NCBI RefSeq assembly: GCF_009496535.1
Contig: NZ_WIDL01000016.1
Span: 1-64,000, forward strand
DNA: 64,000 nt
DNA from: Stenotrophomonas sp. MYb238
GTDB taxonomy: Bacteria > Pseudomonadota > Gammaproteobacteria > Xanthomonadales > Xanthomonadaceae
Reading direction: 5' to 3'
Shown here: in pieces, positions 45,453 through 53,347 of the stretch
Position numbering within the stretch: the first letter of the stretch is position 1
How the letters are laid out: each line of letters begins with the position of its first letter
The notes under the pieces: generated by a model
The model's database searches: none
Told to the model about the DNA's origin: nothing
Seen by the model: the letters and a program-made list of their open reading frames with translations, nothing else
Position numbers and translations under genes: made by a program

Positions 45453-46804
45453 GGGTCCACCCTCGCCAGCACCGTGTCCAGGCTTTCCAGACTGCCGCCG
45501 TCGGCGAGCGCCCGCACCTGTCCGAAGAGGGATTGCGCCAGTCCGGCGGATGTGCCGCCCCAGCGCGCCAGTTCCACCGCCTTGGCGACGATCTCGTCGG
45601 CCTGCATGGGACATTCCGGATCGCCCCAGGCGTCGATGCGGTCGGCGTCCACGCACCGCCCGTCGGCCAGCCGCAGCCGCACCCGCGCGCCGTAGTGCGC
45701 GGGGAAGCGTGCACTGCACGCGGCGTCCTCGGCCAGCACGATGCGTCCACGCCACGCGGCCACTTCGGCGTCGCTGCAGGCCTCGGCGGTGTAATGCGCC
45801 AGCTGCGGGCGGCCATGCACCACGATCGAAGCCAGCGCATGCTGCAGGCTGAACTTGGCCTGTGCCTCGTCCGCGGGTTCCGGCCGGTCGCAGAAGCGCA
45901 GGGCTTCTGCGTAGGTGTGCAGTTCCACCGCCTCGACCCGCGCGCCGGCCGGCAGCCGCGCCAGCGCATCGCGCATCGCGTCGATCGCCGGATGCGCGTG
46001 GCGGCAGGCCGGCCAGGGTTTCAGGCTGGTGTCGTGGATCAGCCAGTCGTCCGCGGCGGCGACCACCGCGGACGGATCGGCGTCGGGCGCAGTCGCGGCG
46101 AACAGGCCCTGTTCCCCTTCCAGGATGCGGCGCGGGCCGCGCACGCCGGCCAGGGCCAGCCGCGCCGCCAGCCAGCCGCCGCGCGCGGCCTCGGCGTTGT
46201 GCAGCGACTTGGTCGGCACCGGCTCATGGCGCATCTGCCACAGCCCGCCGGTGCGGCTGCCGGCCGTGCCCAGCGCATCGGCGAGCGCGGCGTCGTCCAG
46301 GCGCAGGATCGAAGCGGCCGCCGCCGCGGCGCCGAACGCACCCGCCGTCGAGGTCGGATGCCAATAACGGTAGTGGCCGCGGCCCAGCGCGCGGCCGATG
46401 CGGATGGTGGCTTCATAGCCCCGGACCACCGCATCGAGCAGCGCGGCGCCATCGGCGCCCGCGCACTGCGCGGTGGCCAGCGCGACCGGGATCACCACCG
46501 GCCCGGGATGCAGGATCGCGCCGCGGTGCACGTCGTCCATCTCCAGCACGTTGCCGAGCGCGGCGTTCAGCAGCAGGGCGTCCCCGGCATCGCGCCGGCC
46601 CACCCCGAGCGCGCGCGCGCGGCCGGCCGGTTGCGCGCGCACCAGCGTGCGCAGCTGCGCCGCCAGCGGATGGCGCGACGCGCCGAGCGCGCAGCCCAGC
46701 CAGTCGACCATCAGCAGCGCCGCACGCTGGCGCGCCCGCGCGTCCACCGGTTGCCGCAGGCGCCGGGCGAGCTGTTCGGTGAGGCTGGCGGAGGAAACGG
46801 GCAT
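45443..46804 (-). CDS. MmgE/PrpD-family dehydratase-like protein 2
   Basis: 453-aa second member of the MmgE/PrpD superfamily, clearly diverged from its neighbour. Marks: LLMVDWLGCALGASRHP, LLNAALGNVLEMDDVHRGAILHPGPVVIPVALA (family pocket), STAGAFGAAAAAA, KPWPACRHAHPAIDAM. First gene of the seven-gene minus operon. The start is uncertain: ATG at 46804 aligns best with the domain, while ATG at 46855 would add a poorly conserved Ser/Arg-rich tail; neither has a good ribosome-binding site. The TGTCCGGACA operator is 89 bp upstream of 46804. Confidence 0.86.
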   Translation of the reverse strand: MPVSSASLTEQLARRLRQPVDARARQRAALLMVDWLGCALGASRHPLAAQLRTLVRAQPAGRARALGVGRRDAGDALLLNAALGNVLEMDDVHRGAILHPGPVVIPVALATAQCAGADGAALLDAVVRGYEATIRIGRALGRGHYRYWHPTSTAGAFGAAAAAASILRLDDAALADALGTAGSRTGGLWQMRHEPVPTKSLHNAEAARGGWLAARLALAGVRGPRRILEGEQGLFAATAPDADPSAVVAAADDWLIHDTSLKPWPACRHAHPAIDAMRDALARLPAGARVEAVELHTYAEALRFCDRPEPADEAQAKFSLQHALASIVVHGRPQLAHYTAEACSDAEVAAWRGRIVLAEDAACSARFPAHYGARVRLRLADGRCVDADRIDAWGDPECPMQADEIVAKAVELARWGGTSAGLAQSLFGQVRALADGGSLESLDTVLARVDPCD

Positions 46805-46892
46805 CGCGCTGCGGTTCGACTCGGCGGTGGAGGATCGGTACTGGCGCTGCTGCATGCGTGACGCGGGCCGGCGTCCGCAGCATAGCCCAATT

Positions 46893-46902
46893 TGTCCGGA
46901 CA
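46893..46902. promoter_or_regulatory. operator candidate A (TGTCCGGACA)
   Basis: Perfect palindrome TGTCCGGACA with AT-rich flanks (ATTTGTCCGGACATAT), between the divergent MmgE/PrpD and CoA-hydrolase operons. A second small palindrome ATCATATGAT follows (46904-46913). The placement fits simultaneous control of both operons by the GntR/HutC regulator encoded at 48201. Confidence 0.7.
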
Positions 46903-46942
46903 TATCATATGATCCGTTTTCCGCACGCCGCAATCCTCGCCC

Positions 46943-48184
46943 ATGCCCAGACCACTGGATGCCGACACCTTCCTCGACCTGCTCGCGCAGGGGCCGGAGG
47001 TCTTCGCTCCGGGCTGCGCCGGCCATTCGCTGCTGTTCGAGCGCTGGCTGCGCATGGCGCCGGAACGCTGCGCCGGACTGCGCTTCACCGGCGTGCACAT
47101 CCCCACCGTCAATACCTTCGATTTCGCCGCGCTGCATCCGCTGGCGCGGCAGCGCACCCTGTTCCTCAGCGCCGACCTGCGCGCCTCCTGGCTCGATGGC
47201 CGCGTCGACTACCTGCCGATCACCTATACCGCCGCGTGGCACTGGCTGGGCGAGACGGCATTCGACACGGTGCTGGTCCAGGTGGCCCCGCCCGACGACG
47301 ACGGCAACTGCTCCTTCGGCGTGGCCTGTGATTTCACCCCGGCGGTGTGGCCGCGCGCCCGGCGCGTGCTGGCCCACATCAATCCGCGCATGCCGCGCAC
47401 CCGCGGCCCGTCGATCCCGCTGGCGCGCATCGACGCGGCCATCGAACAGGACACGCCGCTGCTCGAAGCCGCCGACCCGCCCGCCGACGCCGCGCTCGAT
47501 GGCGTGGCGGCGAACCTGGCGCGGCTGGTCGACGATGGCGCGACGCTGCAGCTGGGGCTCGGGCGCCTGCAATCGGCGGTGCTGCGCGCGGTGCGAGGGC
47601 GCCGCAACCTGCGCATCCACAGCGGCATGGTCTCCGACGGTCTGCTCGGCCTGCTCGACTCCGGCGCGCTGTCGGCGGCGCCCGATGCGGTGGTGGCCGG
47701 CGTGGCGCTGGGCACGCAGGCGCTGTACGACGCGGTGCCGCGCGCGGTGCGCTTCCGCGAGGTCGGCCATACCCACGACCGCGCCGTGCTCGGCGTGATT
47801 CCCCGCCTGACCGCGATCAACAGCGCGCTGTCGGTCGACCTGCTCGGCCAGGTCAACGGCGAATTCCTGTCCGGCCGCCAGCTCAGCGGGGTCGGCGGCC
47901 TGCCGGATTTCCTGCAGGGCGCTCGCCAATCGCCCGGCGGACGCGGCATCATTGCGCTTCCGGCGGCCACCCCGAAGGGCGAAAGCCGGATCGTGCCGGT
48001 GCTCCCCGCCGGTCCGGTCAGCGTTGCCCGCGTCGATGCCGACTGCATCGTCAGCGAACACGGCATCGCCGACCTGCGCCACCTCGACGTCCATGCCCGT
48101 GCCCGCGCGCTGATCGCCATCGCGGCGCCGGAACACCGGCAATCGTTGGAACGCAGCTGGCACGATCTCTCGCTCAGGCTATGA
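46943..48184 (+). CDS. acetyl-CoA hydrolase/transferase-family protein
   Basis: 413-aa member of the Cat1/4-hydroxybutyrate CoA-transferase family. It has the N-terminal Rossmann-like half with GVHIPTVNTFDF, VLVQVAPPDDDGNCSFG, and the C-terminal half with LQLGLGRLQSAVL, HSGMVSDGLLGLLDSG, INSALSVDLLGQVNGEFLSGRQLSGVGGLPDFLQGA and VSEHGIADLRH. It would transfer CoA from acetyl-CoA or a pathway acyl-CoA to a new acid. It begins just downstream of the operator at 46893 and is 16 nt ahead of the GntR gene, so both are co-transcribed. Confidence 0.9.
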   Translation: MPRPLDADTFLDLLAQGPEVFAPGCAGHSLLFERWLRMAPERCAGLRFTGVHIPTVNTFDFAALHPLARQRTLFLSADLRASWLDGRVDYLPITYTAAWHWLGETAFDTVLVQVAPPDDDGNCSFGVACDFTPAVWPRARRVLAHINPRMPRTRGPSIPLARIDAAIEQDTPLLEAADPPADAALDGVAANLARLVDDGATLQLGLGRLQSAVLRAVRGRRNLRIHSGMVSDGLLGLLDSGALSAAPDAVVAGVALGTQALYDAVPRAVRFREVGHTHDRAVLGVIPRLTAINSALSVDLLGQVNGEFLSGRQLSGVGGLPDFLQGARQSPGGRGIIALPAATPKGESRIVPVLPAGPVSVARVDADCIVSEHGIADLRHLDVHARARALIAIAAPEHRQSLERSWHDLSLRL

Positions 48185-48200
48185 ACAAGGACCCGTACAC

Positions 48201-48944
48201 ATGACCGGTATGCGCCGCAGCAAACCCCGCTACGCCGAGCTGGGCGACCTGCTGCAGGCCGCCATCGAGAAGGGCGAATACCCCGTCGGCACGCTGCTGC
48301 CCACCGAACTGGAACTGTGCGAACGCTTCGAGGTCAGCCGCCATACCGCGCGCGCGGCGCTGGCGCAGCTGATCGCCGCCGGACTGGTGCAGCGCCGTCC
48401 GGGCGCCGGCACCCGGGTGATCGCGCAGAGCGCGGCGATGCGCTACGAACACGAGGTCGACACCGTCGACACGCTGATGCAGTACGGCAACACCACGCGC
48501 CTGAAGATCGTCGAGACCGGGCGCGTGCTGGCCGACGCGGCGACGGCGCAGCGGCTGGAGATCCGCGAGGGCAAGGAATACCTGCGCCTGCGCGGCCTGC
48601 GCCTGGAGGAACCGGCGCGGCTGGCGGTCGCGGTGACCGAGATGCTGGTGCCGGTGCGCACCGGCGTTCCCGTCGCCAAGCTGCTGGATGCGGCCAGCAC
48701 CGCGCGCACCGTGGCCAGCTTCCTGGATCCGGCGCGGCTGTCGCGGGTCGAGCAGGTGTTCGATGCGGCGTCCTTCGACGCCGACGACGCCAGGCTGCTG
48801 GAGATCCGCAGGAGCGAACCGGCGATGCGCGTGCAGCGCCGCTACCGCGACGCTAGCGGCCGCCTGCTGATGCTGGCCACCAGCCTGCATCCGCCAGGCC
48901 GCTTCGCCTACTCCATGGTGCTTTCGCGCAACCACCGGCAGTAG
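48201..48944 (+). CDS. GntR-family regulator (HutC/UTRA type)
   Basis: 247-aa regulator: winged HTH of the GntR class at about residues 8-75 (YPVGTLLPTELELCERFEVSRHTARAALAQLIAAGLVQRRPGAGTRV) and a UTRA ligand-binding domain at about 95-240 of the HutC branch. Such proteins are usually ligand-relieved repressors that bind short palindromes. It is the only regulator in the 37.9-64 kb locus and probably binds the TGTCC(G/A)GACA sites, including the one ahead of its own operon (autoregulation). The effector should be a substrate or intermediate of the pathway. Confidence 0.92.
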   Translation: MTGMRRSKPRYAELGDLLQAAIEKGEYPVGTLLPTELELCERFEVSRHTARAALAQLIAAGLVQRRPGAGTRVIAQSAAMRYEHEVDTVDTLMQYGNTTRLKIVETGRVLADAATAQRLEIREGKEYLRLRGLRLEEPARLAVAVTEMLVPVRTGVPVAKLLDAASTARTVASFLDPARLSRVEQVFDAASFDADDARLLEIRRSEPAMRVQRRYRDASGRLLMLATSLHPPGRFAYSMVLSRNHRQ

Positions 48945-48969
48945 GGCGCGAAGGCAGCCGCAGGGCCCG

Positions 48970-49046
48970 GTAGGAGCGGCTTCAGCCGCGAACGCTCTTG
49001 CAGCATTGAAAGGAAGCAAAGCTTTCGCGGCTGAAGCCGCTCCTAC
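48970..49046. repeat. GTAG-type palindromic repeat pair (REP)
   Basis: GTAGGAGCGGCTTCAGCCGC... and its reverse complement, spacer about 31 nt, between the convergent gntR and FAD-oxidase genes. Same stem as the copy at 5551. It marks the end of both operons. Confidence 0.9.
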
Positions 49047-49097
49047 AGAAAATCCAGGAAATCCAGGGAATCGGGCGCGTCGTGGCCGGCGCCGGGC

Positions 49098-50654
49098 TCA
49101 GCGCGCCAGCACGCCGGGATTCATCAGTCCCTTCGGGTCCAGTTGCGCCTTGATCGCGTCCAGCAGGGCCAGCGCGGCCGGATCGCGGCCTTCGCGATAG
49201 CGGTAGAACTTGCCGATCTGGAAGTTGACCGCGCCTTCGGCGCGCATGACCCCGGCGATGGCGTGCTTGAGCGCGTCGGCGACGGCGCGGGCCTCGGGGT
49301 TGTCCTGCGGGCAGCCGATGCGGGCGCGGTGCGCGGCGTCGACGGTGCGCTGGTGGAAGGCGTTGTGCGAGTCCGGCCAGTAGAGGCACGGCTCGATCAG
49401 CACGGCCTGCGCGCCGATGGTGGTCATCAGGGTGCCGACGAACAGGCCATGCCGCTGCATGGCCTCCTTCTCCCGCGCGAACAGCGCCTGCAGCGCATCG
49501 AACAGGCGCACGGCTGCCGAGTGCGGGACGATGCCGTGCACCGGCGCCCAGCGTTCGCCGGACGGGCCCAGCATCGCGTTCTTCGCCGCGAACGGATTGG
49601 CCGCCATCACCCTGGGCACGCTGTTCTCCACCGCATGCCCGAGCCCGGCCACCGCGCGCCGCGCCGCATCCACGCGCGCGGCGAGTTCGGCGGCCGAATC
49701 GCCTTCCACGGTGACGTGCAGGCTGAACATGTCCGGGTCGAGGAAGCGGCGTCCCTTGGCGGCCAGGCGCAGGCCCTCGAACAGCCCGCCCTTGCGGATG
49801 ACGTTGCCCAGTGCCCTGGCATCGGCGCCGAGGCCGGCGCGGCGCATGCGCACCTGCGCCAGGCCCGGATCGAACGCCGCCACCTCCGAAGGCAGGCCGG
49901 CGCGCGCCAGTGCCGCCATCGCACCCAGCAGCGGCGCGGGCTGCGCAAACTGCCACGACAGGTAGTCGATATGCGCCGACCGGGGCAGCAGCCGCAAGGT
50001 GGCGCGGGTCTTGATCCCGAGCAGGCCGCAGTCGCCCAGGAACAGCCCGGTCAGGTCGGGGCCGTGCCAGCGGAAGAACGGCGCGGTGCCGGCCGCGGCC
50101 GAGCCGGTACGCAGCCGTTCGCCGCGGGCGGTGACCACCTCCAGCCCCAGCACCGTCTCGGCGGAACTGCCGTGGCGGCCGGAGCCGTGGAACGTGCTGC
50201 CCTGCGCCAGGGTGCCGCCGACGGTGGCATGCGAGCCGGACATCGGGCCGAAGTACGGCGTGCGCACGCCGCGGGCATCCAGCGCCCGGCGCAGGTTTTC
50301 CCAGGTGACGCCGGCCTCGACCACGACGTAGGCGTCCTCGACGTTGATCTCGACGATGCGGTCCAGACCGCCGGTATCCACCAGCACGCTCGGCTGGCGC
50401 GCGGCCAGGTAGCCGCCGGTGTAGCTCATGCCGCCGCCGCGCGGCACCACCGCGATGCCGGCCTCGACCAGCGTCCCGACCGCCTCGGCCAGTTGCCCGG
50501 CGTCGGTGGGGCGCAGCGCCGCCAGCAGCGGCTGCCCCTGCGCGTAGACGTCGGTGGCCAGGTAGGCCAGCTGCGCGGGGTCGGTGATCAACCCCGCGCC
50601 GGGCGGCAGTCTCGGCGCGACGGCCTGCAGGAGCGGATCATGCAGGCCGTCCAT
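49098..50654 (-). CDS. FAD-linked oxidase/dehydrogenase (VAO family)
   Basis: 518-aa flavoprotein with a PCMH-type FAD-binding domain at about residues 25-220 (VVPRGGGMSYTGGYLA, GPMSGSHATVGGTLAQGS) and a C-terminal cap ending LDPKGLMNPGVL. Enzymes of this family include glycolate oxidase GlcD, D-2-hydroxyglutarate dehydrogenase and 4-cresol dehydrogenase. It probably oxidises a hydroxy acid or alcohol intermediate. Last gene of the five-gene operon, 4 nt after the acyl-CoA dehydrogenase. Confidence 0.85.
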   Translation of the reverse strand: MDGLHDPLLQAVAPRLPPGAGLITDPAQLAYLATDVYAQGQPLLAALRPTDAGQLAEAVGTLVEAGIAVVPRGGGMSYTGGYLAARQPSVLVDTGGLDRIVEINVEDAYVVVEAGVTWENLRRALDARGVRTPYFGPMSGSHATVGGTLAQGSTFHGSGRHGSSAETVLGLEVVTARGERLRTGSAAAGTAPFFRWHGPDLTGLFLGDCGLLGIKTRATLRLLPRSAHIDYLSWQFAQPAPLLGAMAALARAGLPSEVAAFDPGLAQVRMRRAGLGADARALGNVIRKGGLFEGLRLAAKGRRFLDPDMFSLHVTVEGDSAAELAARVDAARRAVAGLGHAVENSVPRVMAANPFAAKNAMLGPSGERWAPVHGIVPHSAAVRLFDALQALFAREKEAMQRHGLFVGTLMTTIGAQAVLIEPCLYWPDSHNAFHQRTVDAAHRARIGCPQDNPEARAVADALKHAIAGVMRAEGAVNFQIGKFYRYREGRDPAALALLDAIKAQLDPKGLMNPGVLAR

Positions 50655-50658
50655 CGCT

Positions 50659-51831
50659 TCAGAACGCGTTGATGCCGGTCAGTTCGCGGCCGATCACCAG
50701 CTGGTGCACGGTCTCGGTGCCTTCGTACGTGATCACCGATTCCAGGTTCAGCGCATGGCGGATGGCGCCGTGCTCGGTGGTGATGCCGGCGCCGCCGAGC
50801 AGGTCGCGGCACTCGCGGGCGATGTCGATGGCCAGGCGGCAGTTGTTCCACTTGGCCAGCGACACCTGCTGCGGCTGCATCTGCCCGGCGTCCTTCAGGC
50901 GGCCGAGCTGCAGCACCAGCAGCTGGCCGGCGGTGATGCGGCGGGCCATGTCGGCCATCTTGATCTGCGCGCTCTGGGTGGCGGCGACCGGGCGGCCGAA
51001 CAGGATGCGCTCCTTGGTGTAGGCCAGCACCTCGTCCAGGCAGGCGATGGCCGCGCCCAGCGGGCCCCAGGTGATGCCGTAGCGGGCCTGGGTCAGGCAG
51101 CCCAGCGGGCCCTTGAGCCCCTTCACGTTGGGCAGGCGGTTGGCGTCGGGCACGCGCACGTTGTCGAAGAACAGCGCGCCGGTCACCGAGGCGCGCAGGC
51201 TCATCTTGTGCTTGATCTCCTGCGCGGTGAAACCCGGGGTGCCCTTCTCGATCACGAAGCCCTGCACGCCGTCGTCGGTATTGGCCCAGACGATGGCGAT
51301 GTCGGCCACCGAGCCGTTGGTGATCCACATCTTGGAGCCGTTGATGACCCAGTCGCCGCCGTCCTTCACCGCGCGGGTCTTCATGCTGGCCGGATCGGAG
51401 CCGCCGTGCGCCTCGGTCAGGCCGAAGCAGCCGATGACCTTGCCGCGCGACATGTCCGGCAGCCAGCGCATGCGCTGCTCTTCCGAGCCGTAGGCGTAGA
51501 TCGGGTACATGCACAGCGAGCTCTGCACCGAGACGAAGCTGCGCAGGCCCGAGTCGCCGCGCTCCAGCTCCTGGCAGATCAGGCCGTAGCTCACGCCGTT
51601 GAGGCCGGCGCCGCCGTACTGCTCCGGCAGCGAGCTGCCGAGCAGGCCCATGTCGGCGATCTCGGGGATCAGCTCGGTCGGGAAGCGGCCCTGGTCGAAG
51701 CAGTCGCCGATGATCGGCAGCACCCGCTCGTCGGTGAAACGGGCGACGGAATCCTGCACGGCACGCTCTTCCTCGCTCAGCAGCGAACGCACGTCGAACA
51801 GGTCGTAGGGGTTGAGGGTCTTCAAAGTCAT
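50659..51831 (-). CDS. glutaryl-CoA-dehydrogenase-like acyl-CoA dehydrogenase
   Basis: 390-aa acyl-CoA dehydrogenase close to the GcdH subgroup: SVQSSLCMYPIYAYGSEEQRMRWLP, GCFGLTEAHGGSDPASMKT (FAD/substrate loop), and the catalytic glutamate E370 in YEGTETVHQLVIGRELTGINAF. GcdH oxidises and decarboxylates glutaryl-CoA to crotonyl-CoA; electrons leave through ETF and ETF:quinone oxidoreductase, which is encoded at 57981 in the same locus. Substrate may be glutaryl-CoA or a related dicarboxyl-CoA from the pathway. Confidence 0.88.
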   Translation of the reverse strand: MTLKTLNPYDLFDVRSLLSEEERAVQDSVARFTDERVLPIIGDCFDQGRFPTELIPEIADMGLLGSSLPEQYGGAGLNGVSYGLICQELERGDSGLRSFVSVQSSLCMYPIYAYGSEEQRMRWLPDMSRGKVIGCFGLTEAHGGSDPASMKTRAVKDGGDWVINGSKMWITNGSVADIAIVWANTDDGVQGFVIEKGTPGFTAQEIKHKMSLRASVTGALFFDNVRVPDANRLPNVKGLKGPLGCLTQARYGITWGPLGAAIACLDEVLAYTKERILFGRPVAATQSAQIKMADMARRITAGQLLVLQLGRLKDAGQMQPQQVSLAKWNNCRLAIDIARECRDLLGGAGITTEHGAIRHALNLESVITYEGTETVHQLVIGRELTGINAF

Positions 51832-51888
51832 TGCTGTCTCGGAAAGCTGCCGTCACGGCCGGGAAGGTGAACGAATAAGGTAGTCCAT

Positions 51889-53289
51889 TCAGGCCGAAAG
51901 GATTGCTGCGGCCGCACGTTCGCCGGCTCTGACCGCCGCTTCCATGCCCGGGGCCTGCAGTTCGGTCTGTTCGCCGGCGAAGTGGATCCGGCCGGAAACC
52001 GCCGCGTTCCAGCGCAGGGTGGAGGCGAAATGGCCGGGGGCGATTTCCGAATAGGCGCCATCGGCCAGCGGATCGCTGCCCCAGCTGCGGGTTTCCAGCG
52101 GCTGCAGCGCGCCGCGCGCGGCCGGCCGCAACCGTTCCAGCGCGGCGATCGCCCAGGCCAGGCGCGCATCGCGGTCCAGCCGGTCGGCCTGGTGCGCCGC
52201 CGCGCCGTTGAGCCACAGGACCAGGCGGTCCTCTCCCGCGGCGCCGCCGGGGACCGCGAACAGGCGCTGCAGCGGGCCATCGCCCCACAGCGACGAGGGC
52301 AGGCCGTCCTCCTCCCAGAAGCGGCGGGTCGCGCGCAGGTGGACCGTGGTGACGGCGTTGTAGCGGCGCCCGGCCCATACCTGCCGCTGCGCCGGCGGCG
52401 GCGCCGGATCGATGGCGATGCGGGCCAGCGGACCGCTGGGCAGCGCCATCACCAGGTGCGGCGCGGCGAAACGGCGGCCATCGGCGCAATGGACCTCCAC
52501 GCCCTGCGGCGCGGCCTCGACCCGGGTGACCAGCGCGCCGAGCACCGGCGGCCGCGCCAGGCCGGCGGCCATCGCCTCCGGCAGGGCCTGGCTGCCGCCC
52601 TGCACCCAGCCGGTCCCCTGTACGCCGAAACGGCGCAGCGCATCGCGGCGCAGCGCGTCCAGCGCGCTGATCGCGTGCACCGAGGAAAAACTGCTGCCGA
52701 TATCCATCCAGGCGATCGCCTGCGGCGACCAGCCCTTGCTGGCCAGGTAGTCCGACAGGGGAACGTCCAGTGCCGCGTTGTCCGGGTCCTGCCAGCTGTC
52801 CTCGGCCGCCAGTCCCGCCATGCCCAGCGCGGCCGGCAGCAGCATCGGCGGCAGCAGGCCACGTTCCCTGCCCTGCAGGATGTTGTGCGGGCTGCGCTCC
52901 CACTCGGTGGCGCGCACCAGGGTGTCGCCGAGCACCAGCCCCAGGTCGGCCGGGCGCGGCAGCGCCACCGCCGGCGGCACGATGTCCACGCCGACCCGCT
53001 GCGCGTGCGCGCGCACCCTGGCGTAGCCGGTGCCGACCTCGACCCCGCCGACCTCGAACCGCAGGCCGTCGCGCTCCACGGTATGCAGGCGGCCGCCGAC
53101 GCGCGGGTTCGCCTCCAGCACGGTGACGCGCGCGCCGCCGGCTTCCAGCGCATGCGCCGCGGCCAGCCCGGACAGGCCGGCGCCCACCACGATCACGTCG
53201 GCAGGCGCGGCCGCGGCCACGCCCGCCGGCCGCAGCGCCGCCAGCAGGGTCGCGCCCATCGCTCCGCTCAGAAGCCTTCTCCTGTTCAC
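51889..53289 (-). CDS. exported flavin-dependent amine oxidase
   Basis: 466-aa flavin monoamine oxidase. The N-terminus has a twin-arginine signal (RRRLLSGAMGATLLAAL) followed by the dinucleotide fold VIVVGAGLSGLAAAHALEAGG, VLEANPRVGGRLHT, and the C-terminal FAD contact GRIHFAGEQTELQAPGMEAAVRAGERAA. It would oxidise an amine in the periplasm after folding with FAD in the cytoplasm. GTG start at 53289; no ATG in frame before the signal. Sits between the TonB receptor and the acyl-CoA dehydrogenase in a five-gene operon. Confidence 0.88.
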   Translation of the reverse strand: MNRRRLLSGAMGATLLAALRPAGVAAAAPADVIVVGAGLSGLAAAHALEAGGARVTVLEANPRVGGRLHTVERDGLRFEVGGVEVGTGYARVRAHAQRVGVDIVPPAVALPRPADLGLVLGDTLVRATEWERSPHNILQGRERGLLPPMLLPAALGMAGLAAEDSWQDPDNAALDVPLSDYLASKGWSPQAIAWMDIGSSFSSVHAISALDALRRDALRRFGVQGTGWVQGGSQALPEAMAAGLARPPVLGALVTRVEAAPQGVEVHCADGRRFAAPHLVMALPSGPLARIAIDPAPPPAQRQVWAGRRYNAVTTVHLRATRRFWEEDGLPSSLWGDGPLQRLFAVPGGAAGEDRLVLWLNGAAAHQADRLDRDARLAWAIAALERLRPAARGALQPLETRSWGSDPLADGAYSEIAPGHFASTLRWNAAVSGRIHFAGEQTELQAPGMEAAVRAGERAAAAILSA

Positions 53290-53347
53290 TGCATCCCGCT
53301 CCAGGTGGGGAGCCCGTCCCGGTGTGCGACGGGACGGGCCGGACCGG

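Noticed and set aside
44061-46804. A complete 2-methylcitrate cycle operon
   Set aside because: PrpD-like and PrpB-like proteins are present, but no prpC or acnD, and they lie in separate operons with unrelated hydrolases.
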